From: an uncultured Muribaculaceae bacterium
Lineage (GTDB): Bacteria; Bacteroidota; Bacteroidia; Bacteroidales; Muribaculaceae
Reading direction: 5' to 3'
NCBI GenBank assembly: GCA_904501735.1
Contig: CAJGBY010000003.1
Coordinates: 85,607-149,606 of the forward strand
Length of the DNA: 64,000 bases
In this document: piece after piece, positions 51,317-61,516 of the stretch
Layout of the letters: each line of letters begins with the position of its first letter
How positions within the stretch are numbered: the first letter of the stretch is position 1
Made by a program: the position numbers and the translations under genes
The notes under the pieces: generated by a model
Seen by the model: the letters and a program-made list of their open reading frames with translations, nothing else
Told to the model about the DNA's origin: nothing
Database searches by the model: none

Positions 51317-52912
51317 ATGAAAATAGTAAGAACCGTTGTGATGGTGTGTGTGGCACTGTGTAGTGTCATAACAATGAGTGCAAACAAAAACAAGACTTCA
51401 ATTATGAAGAAGTTGATGAATGCAGAATATGCCATCAGCGAATTCTATGTGGATAGTGTGAATGACACCAAATTGGTGGAGGATGCAATAAGAGGCATGC
51501 TAGATAAACTCGATCCACATTCAAGTTATAGCACAGCCGAAGAGACACAAGAACTACAACAACCATTGCAAGGTAAATTCAGTGGTATAGGTATCTCGTT
51601 CAATATGAAACAAGATACCCTATATGTGATTTCGCTTATTGCTGGAGGTCCATCGGAACGAGTGGGCTTGCATCCTGGCGACCGTATTGTGACCGTGAAC
51701 GATACTACTGTGGCTGGCGTGAAGATGAAGACTAACGACATACGCAAGCGATTGATGGGCGAAAAAGGCTCGTTGGTGCGAGTGGGCGTGAAGCGTCCAG
51801 GCGTTGCCGATATGATAGTTTTTGGAATCACTCGCGATGAAATTCCTATCTATAGCGTAGATGCTTCGTATATGGTGGATTCAAAGACTGGTTATGTGCG
51901 AATAAGTCGTTTTGCTGAAGCAACTGCTGATGAATTTGCCGAAGCATTTATGAAATTGAAAAAGCAAGGAATGAAGCAACTCATTCTTGACCTGAGCGAC
52001 AATGGTGGGGGCTATCTAAATACTGCGATAGAAATAGCTAATTGGTTCTTGAATGCAGGTGAAACGATAGTGTATACCGAAGGAAAACGCTCGCCACGAT
52101 ATGATGCAACGGCTAATGGTAGAGGCAAGTTCAAAGATGGTAAAATAGTGGTGCTTGTAAATCAAAATTCAGCATCGGCAAGTGAAATTGTGGCAGGAGC
52201 TATACAAGACTGGGATAGAGGTGTAGTTGTGGGTCGTCGTACATTCGGAAAGGGATTGGTTCAACGCCAATTCGGATTTGAAGATGGGTCGATGATGCGT
52301 CTCACTACAGCTCGTTACTACACACCGTCGGGTCGTTGTATTCAGAAGCCTTATAAGCTTGGTGATAAAGAAGATTACGCAAAAGATGTGTACAACCGCT
52401 ATAAAGATGGCGAATTGATGCATGCCGATAGTATTCATGTGGCCGATTCGTTGAAATACACTACTTTGAAATCGGGTAGAGCGATCTATGGTGGCGGAGG
52501 AATCATTCCTGATGTGTTTGTGCCAGTGGATACAACGGAGTATAGTGATTATTATGGCAATTTGAACACCAAAGGCGTGTTTATTCAGTACACTTTGGGC
52601 TATGTAGATGCTCATCGTGATGAAGTGAAGGCAAAATATGCCGATGTGAATGCATTCGACAAGGGATTTGTCGTAACTGAAGCTATGGTGAAGGATCTTA
52701 TAGCAATGGGTGAAAAGGAAGGCGTGAAATACAACGAAGAGCAGTTTAATACAAGTAAAGTTGTGATAGAATTGATATTGAAATCGTTGATTGCTCGTGA
52801 TGTATACGACCAAGAGGCGTTTACGATAATTTATAACCATCGCAACGAACTTCTAAAGGAAGGTATGAGAGTGATAAATGATGACGAGGTGTATAAGAAT
52901 TTGCTCAAGTAA
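51317..52912 (+). CDS. S41-family C-terminal processing peptidase
   Basis: The 531-residue exported protease has a signal peptide (about 1-22), an N-terminal helical cap, a PDZ domain (about 90-165, GKFSGIGISFNM to GVKMKTNDIRKRL) and a tail-specific serine protease core. The catalytic Ser is in NQNSASASEIVAGA (about residue 285) and the Lys in RRTFGKGLVQ (about 311). It cleaves periplasmic proteins near their C-termini. It follows coaD by 58 bp and ends at a strong bidirectional terminator. Confidence 0.94.
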   Translation: MKIVRTVVMVCVALCSVITMSANKNKTSIMKKLMNAEYAISEFYVDSVNDTKLVEDAIRGMLDKLDPHSSYSTAEETQELQQPLQGKFSGIGISFNMKQDTLYVISLIAGGPSERVGLHPGDRIVTVNDTTVAGVKMKTNDIRKRLMGEKGSLVRVGVKRPGVADMIVFGITRDEIPIYSVDASYMVDSKTGYVRISRFAEATADEFAEAFMKLKKQGMKQLILDLSDNGGGYLNTAIEIANWFLNAGETIVYTEGKRSPRYDATANGRGKFKDGKIVVLVNQNSASASEIVAGAIQDWDRGVVVGRRTFGKGLVQRQFGFEDGSMMRLTTARYYTPSGRCIQKPYKLGDKEDYAKDVYNRYKDGELMHADSIHVADSLKYTTLKSGRAIYGGGGIIPDVFVPVDTTEYSDYYGNLNTKGVFIQYTLGYVDAHRDEVKAKYADVNAFDKGFVVTEAMVKDLIAMGEKEGVKYNEEQFNTSKVVIELILKSLIARDVYDQEAFTIIYNHRNELLKEGMRVINDDEVYKNLLK

Positions 52913-52931
52913 ACGAGATGTAACATAAATG

Positions 52932-52964
52932 AGAGAGCCTGCAATGATTCATTGCAGGCTCTCT
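52932..52964. terminator. Bidirectional terminator between S41 peptidase and GT2
   Basis: Near-perfect stem: AGAGAGCCTGCAATGA on the left pairs with TCATTGCAGGCTCTCT on the right. It is followed by TTTTA and serves both convergent genes. Confidence 0.92.
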
Positions 52965-52971
52965 TTTTATC

Positions 52972-54129
52972 TTACTTATGAAGTGGTTGCCAAGTGAGAT
53001 TGTAGGCAGTGTGTCGTCGGCTCCTGATGTTGTAGTAGAGCGCGATGAAAGGGTGAACGAGCGAATAGAATGGAATGAAGATGTTTGCTCGATCGGTGCG
53101 AAGGATTGCGCCAGTTTTGTGGTAAATGAGTAGGTGTAGTGTTGTGCCAAGGATGAAGAGTAGCAATGCTACACCATAGATAACTGCATTGGTGAAGGCA
53201 AAAACTATTGCTGCAATCATGGTTGCTGTGCTGAGCAGAGGCAACAACGATTTGATGATAGCAAGAGGGAATGCCGCAGAGCGAATCATTCGCTCGGTGA
53301 AAAGTCGGCGTAGCTTGGTGACGGTAAATTCGTGGTCGGCATTGTGTTGTTGCACCTGGATGAGGCTTTCGGGAGTGATTTCAACACAAGTGTTGCGGCT
53401 GTTAGCTATCTCGTTGATAAACAGGTCGTCTTCGCCAAAATGTAGGTGCATAGAGTGAGAAAAACCCTTGTTTTTGAAGAATAGACTTTTGCGATAAGCG
53501 AGGTTGTCGCTGATGCCACGATAAGGTTTGTGTCGCAAAGCATGAGTGAGATACTTTACAGTGTCGACTTGGCGTAGAAAATGGTTCAATCGTGAATGTA
53601 ATGGCAGGGTAGTGTGGCCTATTACAACATCGGCACCATTGTTGAAATGCTTCGCAATCGACTTAATCCATTGGTTGGAAACTGGTGTGCAGTTACCGTT
53701 GGTAGTAATGATGATGTCGTTCTGTGCCGCCTTGATACCCACCATGATAGCCAATTTCTTGCGAGATAGATTGCGCGCATCGTTAGGCGTGTAGGTGAGA
53801 CGCAAATTAGGTGCTTGCTGCATCATATCTTCGAGAAGAGTGTTAGTGGCTTCGTTTGCACCATCGTTCACGATGATTATTTCGTAGTTAGGATAGTCCT
53901 GAGAAAGGAAATTGTGAAGGTTGTGAGACAGGTTTTCGGTGTCGTTGTCGGCGTAGATAATGACCGACACACCTTCGGTGTTGTCTTTGCTTAAAGATAG
54001 ACTTTTCTTGATGCATTTTTTGAGAGAATGTAAGTTGATATATTCCCAAAAAATGAAAATAAGTGCAAAAAAGAAAGAAATCCCTAAAAGGATTAAAATG
54101 ATTGGCTCTAAGTTAAATGAAATATTCAT
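52972..54129 (-). CDS. Membrane glycosyltransferase family 2
   Basis: Start set at Met 54129 (MNISFNLEPIILILLG), because the upstream extension to 54198 is not signal-like. The 385-residue protein has an N-terminal membrane helix (about 9-30), a GT-A domain with VSVIIYADNDTENL, IIIVNDGANEATN and the DXD-like ITTNGNCTPVS region, and two or three C-terminal membrane helices (about 300-360). The layout is that of membrane GT2 enzymes that act on lipid-linked sugars. It lies beside the polysaccharide locus but on the opposite strand. Confidence 0.88.
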   Translation of the reverse strand: MNISFNLEPIILILLGISFFFALIFIFWEYINLHSLKKCIKKSLSLSKDNTEGVSVIIYADNDTENLSHNLHNFLSQDYPNYEIIIVNDGANEATNTLLEDMMQQAPNLRLTYTPNDARNLSRKKLAIMVGIKAAQNDIIITTNGNCTPVSNQWIKSIAKHFNNGADVVIGHTTLPLHSRLNHFLRQVDTVKYLTHALRHKPYRGISDNLAYRKSLFFKNKGFSHSMHLHFGEDDLFINEIANSRNTCVEITPESLIQVQQHNADHEFTVTKLRRLFTERMIRSAAFPLAIIKSLLPLLSTATMIAAIVFAFTNAVIYGVALLLFILGTTLHLLIYHKTGAILRTDRANIFIPFYSLVHPFIALYYNIRSRRHTAYNLTWQPLHK

Positions 54130-54137
54130 AAATTTTG

Positions 54138-54145
54138 TATCTTTG
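54138..54145 (+). promoter_or_regulatory. Putative -7 box for the polysaccharide operon
   Basis: TATCTTTG on the plus strand, about 160 bp before the flippase start and just upstream of the divergent GT2 gene. No matching -33 box was found. Confidence 0.4.
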
Positions 54146-54305
54146 CAGTTTAGATGCCTTAAAAAAAGAAGTGAATTGATACACTCGTTGTTAGGCACTA
54201 CAAATTTACGAAAGATAGTGCAAAGAATGCAATGAAAATGAATGAATTTATTAACAATATTTCATTCAAAAGAGAAGAGTAGCTTCAAGCGAACAAAGAG
54301 ATTAA

Positions 54306-55727
54306 ATGAATCAAGAAAATATACAAGAAAATAGATCAAAACGATTCCTAAAAGCAATCGGATTGTATGCAATAGGTAACTTGGGAAGTAAGCTGATTAC
54401 ATTCCTAATGGTGCCATTGTATACCTATTATGTGAATGCTTCGGATTATGGTCTATATGATATTTGTCTCACACTAATATTGTTTGCAATACCATTCATG
54501 ACGCTACAATTGCGTGATGGAGCGTTTCGCTTTTTGGTAGATGCTGATGATGAAAAACGTAGATCAATAGTGATAACATTTGCTTATAGAGTTATGTTTG
54601 TCACATCGATCATAGCGATTCTAATAGGGGGTTGTGTGGAGATATTTGCATCGGTACAATATATGTGGCTTGCAATACTGCTTTTGATTGTGATGTCATT
54701 TTATGAAGTGGTGGTGCAGATAACAAGAGGTCTCGGAAACACTGTTAGTTTTGTGGGTGCAGGTATTTTATCGTCGCTATGTATAGGCGTATTTAGTGTG
54801 ATTTTTGTGGTGTGGCTAAAAATGGGGATAGAAGGTATCTTCATCGCAAATATATTGGCCCGTGCGGTAGCACTAATCTACATAGAGCTGAAAGATAGGA
54901 TTATATGTAAATATTTGGTATCCAAACCTGACTATGGAGCTATAAGAAGCGAAATAGTTAAGTATTCGTTGCCATTAATCCCGGGATTGGTTTTCTGGTG
55001 GATTATAGGTAGTACCGATAGATTGTTTATCGAGCATTATTTAGGGCTGACAGCCAATGGTTTATATGCAGTGGCTTTTAGACTTGTGTCGGTGTTGCAT
55101 GTTTTGGCTACTATATTTTATCAAGCATGGCAAGAGACAGCATTAAGACAATATGAAAGTGCTGATAGAGATAAGTTCTTCTCGGATATGTTTAATAATT
55201 ATCTGTATGTGCTTTCGTGTGTATTGATCGTGTTTGTTTTCACATTGAGATTATGCTATAGCTGGCTTGTGAGTGAAGAGTTTGTGGTGAGCGTAAAATA
55301 TCTTTATTTTATGGCTGTATCGGTGCTACTGTTTGCTCTTGTGGCATTTATGGATATGGGTTATCAGTGTGCAAAAGATACAAAACAAACCTTACCTGCC
55401 ATAATTCTTGCGGCTGTGGTCAATGTGGTGTCAAATTTTGTTTTGGTAAGACACATTGGACTTTGGGGTGTGGTGGTTACAAGTGTGTTGACTTATCTTG
55501 TGTTGTTGATATATCGCGTATATGATATGCGACGTTACTTTAAGTTGCAGCTGTATGCACATTCAATAATCCCAATATTACTATTGATTTTAGGGGCGAT
55601 AATGTATTATTTAACATCAAATACGATATGCGATGCAGTGTTTGTGTTTGTGGTGTTATTATTGACTGTATACTTTATGCCAAGTGAAATAAAATCAATG
55701 ATTTTGTCGAAAATAAAAAAGACTTGA
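54306..55727 (+). CDS. wzx: Oligosaccharide flippase Wzx
   Basis: The 473-residue polytopic protein of the MOP superfamily has about 12-14 helices. It has the N-terminal GLYAIGNLGSKLITFLMVPLYTYYVNASDYGLYD motif and PLIPGLVFWWIIGSTDRLFIEHYLG typical of Wzx proteins, which flip undecaprenyl-linked repeat units. It heads the polysaccharide operon, 54 bp before wza. Base composition is more AT-rich than the housekeeping genes upstream, as in the rest of the locus. Confidence 0.92.
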   Translation: MNQENIQENRSKRFLKAIGLYAIGNLGSKLITFLMVPLYTYYVNASDYGLYDICLTLILFAIPFMTLQLRDGAFRFLVDADDEKRRSIVITFAYRVMFVTSIIAILIGGCVEIFASVQYMWLAILLLIVMSFYEVVVQITRGLGNTVSFVGAGILSSLCIGVFSVIFVVWLKMGIEGIFIANILARAVALIYIELKDRIICKYLVSKPDYGAIRSEIVKYSLPLIPGLVFWWIIGSTDRLFIEHYLGLTANGLYAVAFRLVSVLHVLATIFYQAWQETALRQYESADRDKFFSDMFNNYLYVLSCVLIVFVFTLRLCYSWLVSEEFVVSVKYLYFMAVSVLLFALVAFMDMGYQCAKDTKQTLPAIILAAVVNVVSNFVLVRHIGLWGVVVTSVLTYLVLLIYRVYDMRRYFKLQLYAHSIIPILLLILGAIMYYLTSNTICDAVFVFVVLLLTVYFMPSEIKSMILSKIKKT

Positions 55728-55781
55728 AGGTGATATAATAAATAATTAAAAGAATCGTTATATATTAATAACTAAATAAAC

Positions 55782-56597
55782 ATGAAGATGCGAAAATTTT
55801 ATATAATGGGGGCAATAGCTATAGCCTCGTTGGTGATGAATTCTTGTTCGACCAGCAAAGACTCATTGACCTATTTTGAGAATGTTGATGTGATGGAGGT
55901 CTCAAAAGGGATAGGTAGTAATGATTATAGTATTAAAATAGTTCCTAATGATGAGCTTAAAATTATCATTACATCTCAAATGCCTGAAGCAACTGCGGCA
56001 TATAACCTTCCATTGGTGAATTATGCAAGTAGTACAGCTGTGTCAACAAAGAATACGCCATCAATTCAAACATATATGGTTGATAAAGATGGTGATATTA
56101 CAATGCCTATTCTTGGAAAAGTGCATGTAGAAGGAAAAACAACAAATGAAATAAGAGACATGCTTGTGAAGGAGATTTCAAAAGATGTAAAAGATCCGTT
56201 TGTTGATGTTACAATTGTGGGCTTCAAGGTAAATGTGCTTGGTGAAGTGAAAGATCCTGGAACTAAAATCGTAACAAAGGAAAGATATTCAATATTGGAT
56301 GCACTTGCTGATGCAAAAGATTTGACCGAATATGGTAAGCGTGATAATGTGTTGCTTATTCGTGAAGAAGGAGGTACTAAGAAAGTGGTACGCTTGAATT
56401 TGAATGATGCAAAGTTGTTGGAATCATCATATTTCTATTTGCAACAAAATGATGCTATCTATGTAGAAGCAAATACTATTAAGCAGGAAAATTCTAGATA
56501 TAATCAAAATAATGGGTTCAAGCTTAGTGTTGTTTCGACAATCGTGAGTGCATGCTCAGTAATTGCTTCACTAATTATTGCTCTTGTAGTAAAGTAA
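55782..56597 (+). CDS. wza: Polysaccharide export lipoprotein (Wza-like)
   Basis: The 271-residue outer-membrane protein has lipobox MNSC (Cys22), the N-terminal polysaccharide-export (PES) domain containing YSIKIVPNDELKIIITSQ (about 48-65), SLBB-like repeats with VDKDGDITMPILGKVHVEGKTTNEI and VNVLGEVKDPGTKIV, and a C-terminal hydrophobic helix (about 247-270). This is the outer-membrane exit channel for polymerised glycan. It precedes the Wzc autokinase by 12 bases. Confidence 0.93.
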   Translation: MKMRKFYIMGAIAIASLVMNSCSTSKDSLTYFENVDVMEVSKGIGSNDYSIKIVPNDELKIIITSQMPEATAAYNLPLVNYASSTAVSTKNTPSIQTYMVDKDGDITMPILGKVHVEGKTTNEIRDMLVKEISKDVKDPFVDVTIVGFKVNVLGEVKDPGTKIVTKERYSILDALADAKDLTEYGKRDNVLLIREEGGTKKVVRLNLNDAKLLESSYFYLQQNDAIYVEANTIKQENSRYNQNNGFKLSVVSTIVSACSVIASLIIALVVK

Positions 56598-56609
56598 GAT
56601 TTTAATGTT

Positions 56610-58925
56610 ATGGCAGAACAAAAAGAATTTAAGAAAGATACATTTGTAGATTTGTCATCAATCGTGGATATGGTGAAGCGCTATTGGTGGCTATTTGCTG
56701 CATCAGTTGTAGTGTGTTTGGCATTAGGTGCTTTATATATTTATGTTGCAAAACCAGTGTACTTGGTGTCAAGTAAGGTCTTGGTGTCGCAAGATGAAGA
56801 TGGTGCCGGTGTGGGCGCTAAATTGGTGAAAAGTTTGTCGCTTGGTGGTGGCGGTTCGAAGGTTGATGATGAAGTGTTTGTGTTTAGATCTCACGACTTA
56901 AGAACTAAAATCGCAGAAGAACTAAAGACCAACTGTAGATATGTAGAAAAGAAGAATCTTCTTAAAAGATTAGACTTGTATGGTAATTCTCCGATAGAGG
57001 TGAATGCACCAAGAGAAGTTTTCGATACATTGTCGGTAGCTTTGAAATTTAAGATCAAGGTAAATGATAATGGTGATAAGATAAATGTAACGGTAAAGAA
57101 AGGTTTCTTTAGGACATTGGCTGATGTTGATGCTGATAGATTCCCAGTAGTTGTAAATACTGATTATGGTATTTATGTGGTTGATACAACTCAATATTAT
57201 AAGTCAGGCAAGTCATTAAATTTGACTGCTGCAGTTATGGGTTATGGATTGAAGGCCGAAGATTATGATGAAGACCTTGAAGCCGATCTTATTTCAAAAA
57301 AGAGTAATGGTATCTATTTGTCAATTGAAGAAAAGGATATCAAGAGAGGAAAAGATATCGTAAATAAATTGGTAGAATTATATAACGAGCGTTGCCAAGC
57401 CGAAAAGGACGAAATGGCAATCAATACTGGAAAGTTTATTGATGAACGCTTGTTGTTAATCTATGAAGAGCTATCAAAGAATGAATCGGATATTGAGGAT
57501 TTCAAGCAAAAGAATAACCTTACTGATATGGGAACAGAAATGCAAATTCTTTTCCATAAGCGTAATTTGAGCGAAAACTCAAAGTTGCAATTGGAGACTC
57601 AATTTTCAATTATGCAAATGATAAAAGAATTCTTGAGCGAATCTAAAAATGACAATAGCTTAATTCCGTTTAATGCTGATTTCTCGAGTGCGGCATCATT
57701 GATAAGCTCATATAATGGACTTATGTTGCATAAGTTGTCGTTGAGCAAGTCGGCAAAGAGTGATAATATTGCAATGAAATCACTTGATGACCAATTGGTG
57801 GCTCTAAAAAAGAATATACAAGGAAGCATTGAGAATAGCTTAGAAAGTTTGACGATAAAACTTAATGATATACGCGAGCAGGAAAATAAAGCGCAAGGCA
57901 AATTGAGCACAATTCCTACGCGCGAAAGAGAATTCAGAGACTTGTATCGCCAACAAAGTATTAAGAACGAATTGTATACATTCTTGTTGCAAAAAAGAGA
58001 GGAAAATGCATTGGTGCTAGCAGCAAGAACACCAAAGGGTAAGATAGTAGATAGAGCATATGCACATTCAAAGCCTATTTCATTGGGTAAATTTGCGATT
58101 CTATGTATAGCATTATTCATGGGATTGATGATACCTGTTGCATATATTTACATCAAGAAACTATTTACAACGAAGTTCACATCGCAGGAAGAATTGGGCT
58201 CAATGGTTTCGGCTCCAGTATTGGGCGAAATAAGCCACAACCGTCATCGTGCATCGTTGGTTGTTAAGGAAGGCAAAGTTTCATCTATCGTTGAATTATT
58301 CCGCCTATTGCGTAATAATGTTCAATTTATGCTTAACAAGCAAGATGATAAGGTGATTCTTGTAACTTCATCGGTGAGTGGCGAAGGAAAATCATTCGTG
58401 AGTCTAAATCTTGCAGCAACATTTGCTTTGTTGGGTAAAAAGGTTGCAATTGTGGGTATGGATATTAGAAATCCTAAATTGCACGAGTATTTGAATATAA
58501 AATCAATGCCAGGTGTAACTTCATTCTTGTCAAATGTTGATATCAACCTTAGCGCTATTGTGCAAAAGAGTCAAGATGTTGATGGATTGGATATAATTGT
58601 AGGTGGTCCTATACCTCCAAATCCATCGGAATTATTGTTGACAGAACGAGTGCAAGAGTTGATAAATACACTACGTGCAGAATATGATTATATTATCATA
58701 GACTCAGCTCCAATTGCAATGGTAAGTGATACATTCTCGTTGTCTCGATATGCTGATGCTGTGGTTTATGTGACTCGTGCAAACTACACTAAACGCAGAT
58801 TTGTGAGATACTTGAATGAAGTGATTGCAAATAAGCAATTGGAAAATGTTGCTGTAGTATTGAATGACACTAACCCTAAGTTCTCAATGGGTTATGGTTA
58901 TGGCTATGGTGCTGAGGAAGAGTAA
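56610..58925 (+). CDS. wzc: Polysaccharide co-polymerase tyrosine autokinase (Wzc-like)
   Basis: The 771-residue protein has two membrane helices (about 24-45 and 490-515) around a periplasmic region rich in coiled coil. The cytoplasmic BY-kinase domain has Walker A SSVSGEGKSFVSLN (about 591-604), Walker A' IVGMDIRNP and Walker B YIIIDSAPI (about 693). The C-terminus carries a tyrosine cluster MGYGYGYGAEEE, the usual autophosphorylation sites. It controls chain length and export together with Wza. Walker boxes and tail are intact, so it looks active. Confidence 0.94.
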   Translation: MAEQKEFKKDTFVDLSSIVDMVKRYWWLFAASVVVCLALGALYIYVAKPVYLVSSKVLVSQDEDGAGVGAKLVKSLSLGGGGSKVDDEVFVFRSHDLRTKIAEELKTNCRYVEKKNLLKRLDLYGNSPIEVNAPREVFDTLSVALKFKIKVNDNGDKINVTVKKGFFRTLADVDADRFPVVVNTDYGIYVVDTTQYYKSGKSLNLTAAVMGYGLKAEDYDEDLEADLISKKSNGIYLSIEEKDIKRGKDIVNKLVELYNERCQAEKDEMAINTGKFIDERLLLIYEELSKNESDIEDFKQKNNLTDMGTEMQILFHKRNLSENSKLQLETQFSIMQMIKEFLSESKNDNSLIPFNADFSSAASLISSYNGLMLHKLSLSKSAKSDNIAMKSLDDQLVALKKNIQGSIENSLESLTIKLNDIREQENKAQGKLSTIPTREREFRDLYRQQSIKNELYTFLLQKREENALVLAARTPKGKIVDRAYAHSKPISLGKFAILCIALFMGLMIPVAYIYIKKLFTTKFTSQEELGSMVSAPVLGEISHNRHRASLVVKEGKVSSIVELFRLLRNNVQFMLNKQDDKVILVTSSVSGEGKSFVSLNLAATFALLGKKVAIVGMDIRNPKLHEYLNIKSMPGVTSFLSNVDINLSAIVQKSQDVDGLDIIVGGPIPPNPSELLLTERVQELINTLRAEYDYIIIDSAPIAMVSDTFSLSRYADAVVYVTRANYTKRRFVRYLNEVIANKQLENVAVVLNDTNPKFSMGYGYGYGAEEE

Positions 58926-58973
58926 CTTGAGGGAGAGAAAAGTCAATAGTTACTAAATTCTGTAGTTGAAGAT

Positions 58974-60380
58974 ATGGATAGAGTGCTGATTCTAATCGTT
59001 ATGATGATAGTCATATTTATATGGTTATCAAAAGATGGTTTGCGCCTATCGTATGCTAAATTCACTGAGGCATTAGTGACTATATTTGTGTTTTCTTGTT
59101 GTTTCACTCGTTTAAACATTCCATTTTATTCATTACCATATGAGCATCAATATGGGCCATTTGGCGCAGCCTTTAGAATAGAGGTATATCATGTGTTCAT
59201 GTTGATTCTTTTATGGATAGTAGCGCAACGGACTAATTTGAAGTTTAATGCTGTTAAGAAAAGTGTTGTATTAGCAATCATATTTTATCTGTTCTATACG
59301 GTATTAAATCCATATAATGTGGTAAAGGCATCTTCATTTATAGCCTTAAACTATTTTATTACCTATGTAGTGTTTCTGTATTTATTGGTCAATTGTTGTT
59401 CAGTAGAAACACTAATAAAAGGGGTTTATAATGGATTGCGTATCACAATTGTTTTCCAATTGATATTGGTGTTAGCATTTGCCTTAACAAGAAGTTATGC
59501 AATAGTGCGTTTGTTTAATGCCGATGCTATAACGCGAAGAGGAGTAAGTCCTGGGTCTTTTGGGCATCCTAATGCATTGGGTGCATATATGTCATTCTGC
59601 TTGATGTTTTTTGTTTCATGTTATGTTACTAAATTCCGTCAAAAAGATAGTGCTATATATGCAGTATTGGCTATAGCAATTATAATTATGAGTGCAAGTA
59701 GAAGTGCTCTTTTAGCATGTGCTTTTGGTATTGTAGTTATAGTTGTGATGTATGTGTTTCGCAGATATAGTATTTTCAATGCTAAAATATTACTTCAAGG
59801 AGTATTGCCAATATCGATTGCATTATTGCTTGCTTATAATTTCACTCCATTAGGTGACATGTTTGGTGCATCAAGTGATGCTGATGATATGGTAATAGCA
59901 CGATATATGCACTATTATTGTGCTTATGAGATATTTGAAGATCATCCATTGATTGGAGTGGGATTGAATTCACACTTACGCTATTTGCAAGATAATAGTG
60001 CATTGGTGGATATAGAGACGATGTTTGAGGGGCTTGATATATGGTTGCCTGAGGATTTTATGTTCCACAATCCGATACATAATATATGGTTAATTATGCT
60101 AACCGAATTTGGCATAATAGGGGTAATTCCGATATTGTGTTTTATTGTTTATTATTTTGTTACATTTAAGAAGAAAATAAGAAACTCAAACTCTAAATAT
60201 TACAATATATCGGCTATTAGTGGATTGGGTATATTGTCATATATGTTTGTTCATGGTAATACCGACTGGGCATTGTATACCCCAACGATGCTGAATATTA
60301 GTTTGTTGTTTTTGTATGTATCAGAAACAAAACAATATTCATTGGCTTGTAACGAAAATGAATTATTAGAAAATGAGTGA
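58974..60380 (+). CDS. wzy: O-antigen ligase/polymerase (Wzy-type)
   Basis: The 468-residue integral membrane protein has about 11-12 helices. The Wzy_C region contains SPGSFGHPNALGAYMSFCLMFF, IIMSASRSALLACAFG and HNIWLIMLTEFGIIGVIPIL. In the Wzy pathway it polymerises repeat units, although ligase and polymerase are hard to tell apart by sequence. It sits next to wzx, wza and wzc, which favours polymerase. It overlaps the next gene by eight bases. Confidence 0.9.
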   Translation: MDRVLILIVMMIVIFIWLSKDGLRLSYAKFTEALVTIFVFSCCFTRLNIPFYSLPYEHQYGPFGAAFRIEVYHVFMLILLWIVAQRTNLKFNAVKKSVVLAIIFYLFYTVLNPYNVVKASSFIALNYFITYVVFLYLLVNCCSVETLIKGVYNGLRITIVFQLILVLAFALTRSYAIVRLFNADAITRRGVSPGSFGHPNALGAYMSFCLMFFVSCYVTKFRQKDSAIYAVLAIAIIIMSASRSALLACAFGIVVIVVMYVFRRYSIFNAKILLQGVLPISIALLLAYNFTPLGDMFGASSDADDMVIARYMHYYCAYEIFEDHPLIGVGLNSHLRYLQDNSALVDIETMFEGLDIWLPEDFMFHNPIHNIWLIMLTEFGIIGVIPILCFIVYYFVTFKKKIRNSNSKYYNISAISGLGILSYMFVHGNTDWALYTPTMLNISLLFLYVSETKQYSLACNENELLENE

Positions 60381-61500
60381 TAGACGAACTTTATATATAG
60401 TTTCGGAAGATGCGTCAGGTATGCGTCCGTATGCGTCAACAATATTAAATACTATATTGGACGAAAATTCGAAGGCAATTATAGTGGTTCGAGATGAAAA
60501 ATCAAAGGACTCATATCTATCGCTACCACAACAAAATATTGTATATATAGATTATCCTAAAGGGAAACTATCTCGATTGTTTTGGCATTTCTATCCACAT
60601 GTGCTCATTCGTGAGATAAAGGATGCAATTAAAAGCCATGGAATAGAATTGGTGTATACTTTGACAGCAGAGATATCATTGGCTTATGTTGCAAACTTTT
60701 TGTTTAGAAAAGTTTGTGTGTTGCATACAGTTCACGATGCAATAAATCATGATGTTAAATATAAGAATGTTTTTGAGCGATTGAAAGATAATATTTTGGT
60801 GAGAATTCCAAATAAAGAAATAATTAGAAAAGCTCAAAACTTGGTTACAAATAGCAAACCGCAATTAGAGTATTTACAAAATATATTTCCTCAGAAAAAG
60901 GTGTTTTATGTACCATTCCCAACGCTTGTAAATGAAGAAATAAAGGGGGGTACAAAAACGGTTAAAGAATTGGAATCGGTAAATGATTATATTCTGTTTT
61001 TTGGCAGTGTGAATTTGTATAAGGGAGTACATTTGTTGTATAACTTATATATTAATAACAAGCATAAATTTGGAGGAAGAAAGCTAGTAATTGCGGGCGC
61101 TGGAAATGATTATTTCGGGGACATTCAAGATAATGATGTTATTAGAATAAATCGTTATATAGATGATTCTGAAGTTAGATATTTATTTGAGAATGCGGCA
61201 ATTGTGGTTTATCCTTATATTTCTGCAACACAAAGTGGTGTGCTGTCAATAGCGACATATTTTGGTAAGAAAATATTATTATCAAAGACACCTTTCTTTG
61301 AATCGGAAGTGAAGGAATCAAAGGCAGTTGTGTTGGCTGATGTAACCAATGAGAAAGAATTTGAAGATTGTATTTTGAATTTATTGAATACAAGAGCTGA
61401 AAGTTATGATTTATATGAAGAAATATATAACGATACAGTTCTAAAGAGAAATATTGAAAAAATACAAGAAGAGGTATTACATTGCAATAGCATTAAATAA
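60373..61500 (+). CDS. Glycosyltransferase family 4
   Basis: The 375-residue GT-B enzyme has an N-terminal acceptor half with LYTLTAEISLAYVANFL and the C-terminal donor-binding half with YILFFGSVNLYKGVHLLYNLY, KLVIAGAGNDYF and a TQSGVLSIATYFGKKILLSKTPFF donor motif. It probably adds one sugar of the repeat unit. Start overlaps wzy by eight bases, and the gap to the next gene is 16 bases, so it is part of the same transcript. Confidence 0.9.
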   Translation: MSDRRTLYIVSEDASGMRPYASTILNTILDENSKAIIVVRDEKSKDSYLSLPQQNIVYIDYPKGKLSRLFWHFYPHVLIREIKDAIKSHGIELVYTLTAEISLAYVANFLFRKVCVLHTVHDAINHDVKYKNVFERLKDNILVRIPNKEIIRKAQNLVTNSKPQLEYLQNIFPQKKVFYVPFPTLVNEEIKGGTKTVKELESVNDYILFFGSVNLYKGVHLLYNLYINNKHKFGGRKLVIAGAGNDYFGDIQDNDVIRINRYIDDSEVRYLFENAAIVVYPYISATQSGVLSIATYFGKKILLSKTPFFESEVKESKAVVLADVTNEKEFEDCILNLLNTRAESYDLYEEIYNDTVLKRNIEKIQEEVLHCNSIK

Positions 61501-61516
61501 GTGTTGATTGGAATTT

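Noticed and set aside
52169..52840. Minus-strand 223-residue frame inside the S41 protease
   Set aside because: Antisense shadow of a complete protease gene, without domain features.
52913..54305. Invertible promoter for phase variation of the polysaccharide locus
   Set aside because: No inverted repeats flank the upstream region and no serine/tyrosine recombinase gene is in the window. The only strong inverted repeat is the terminator.
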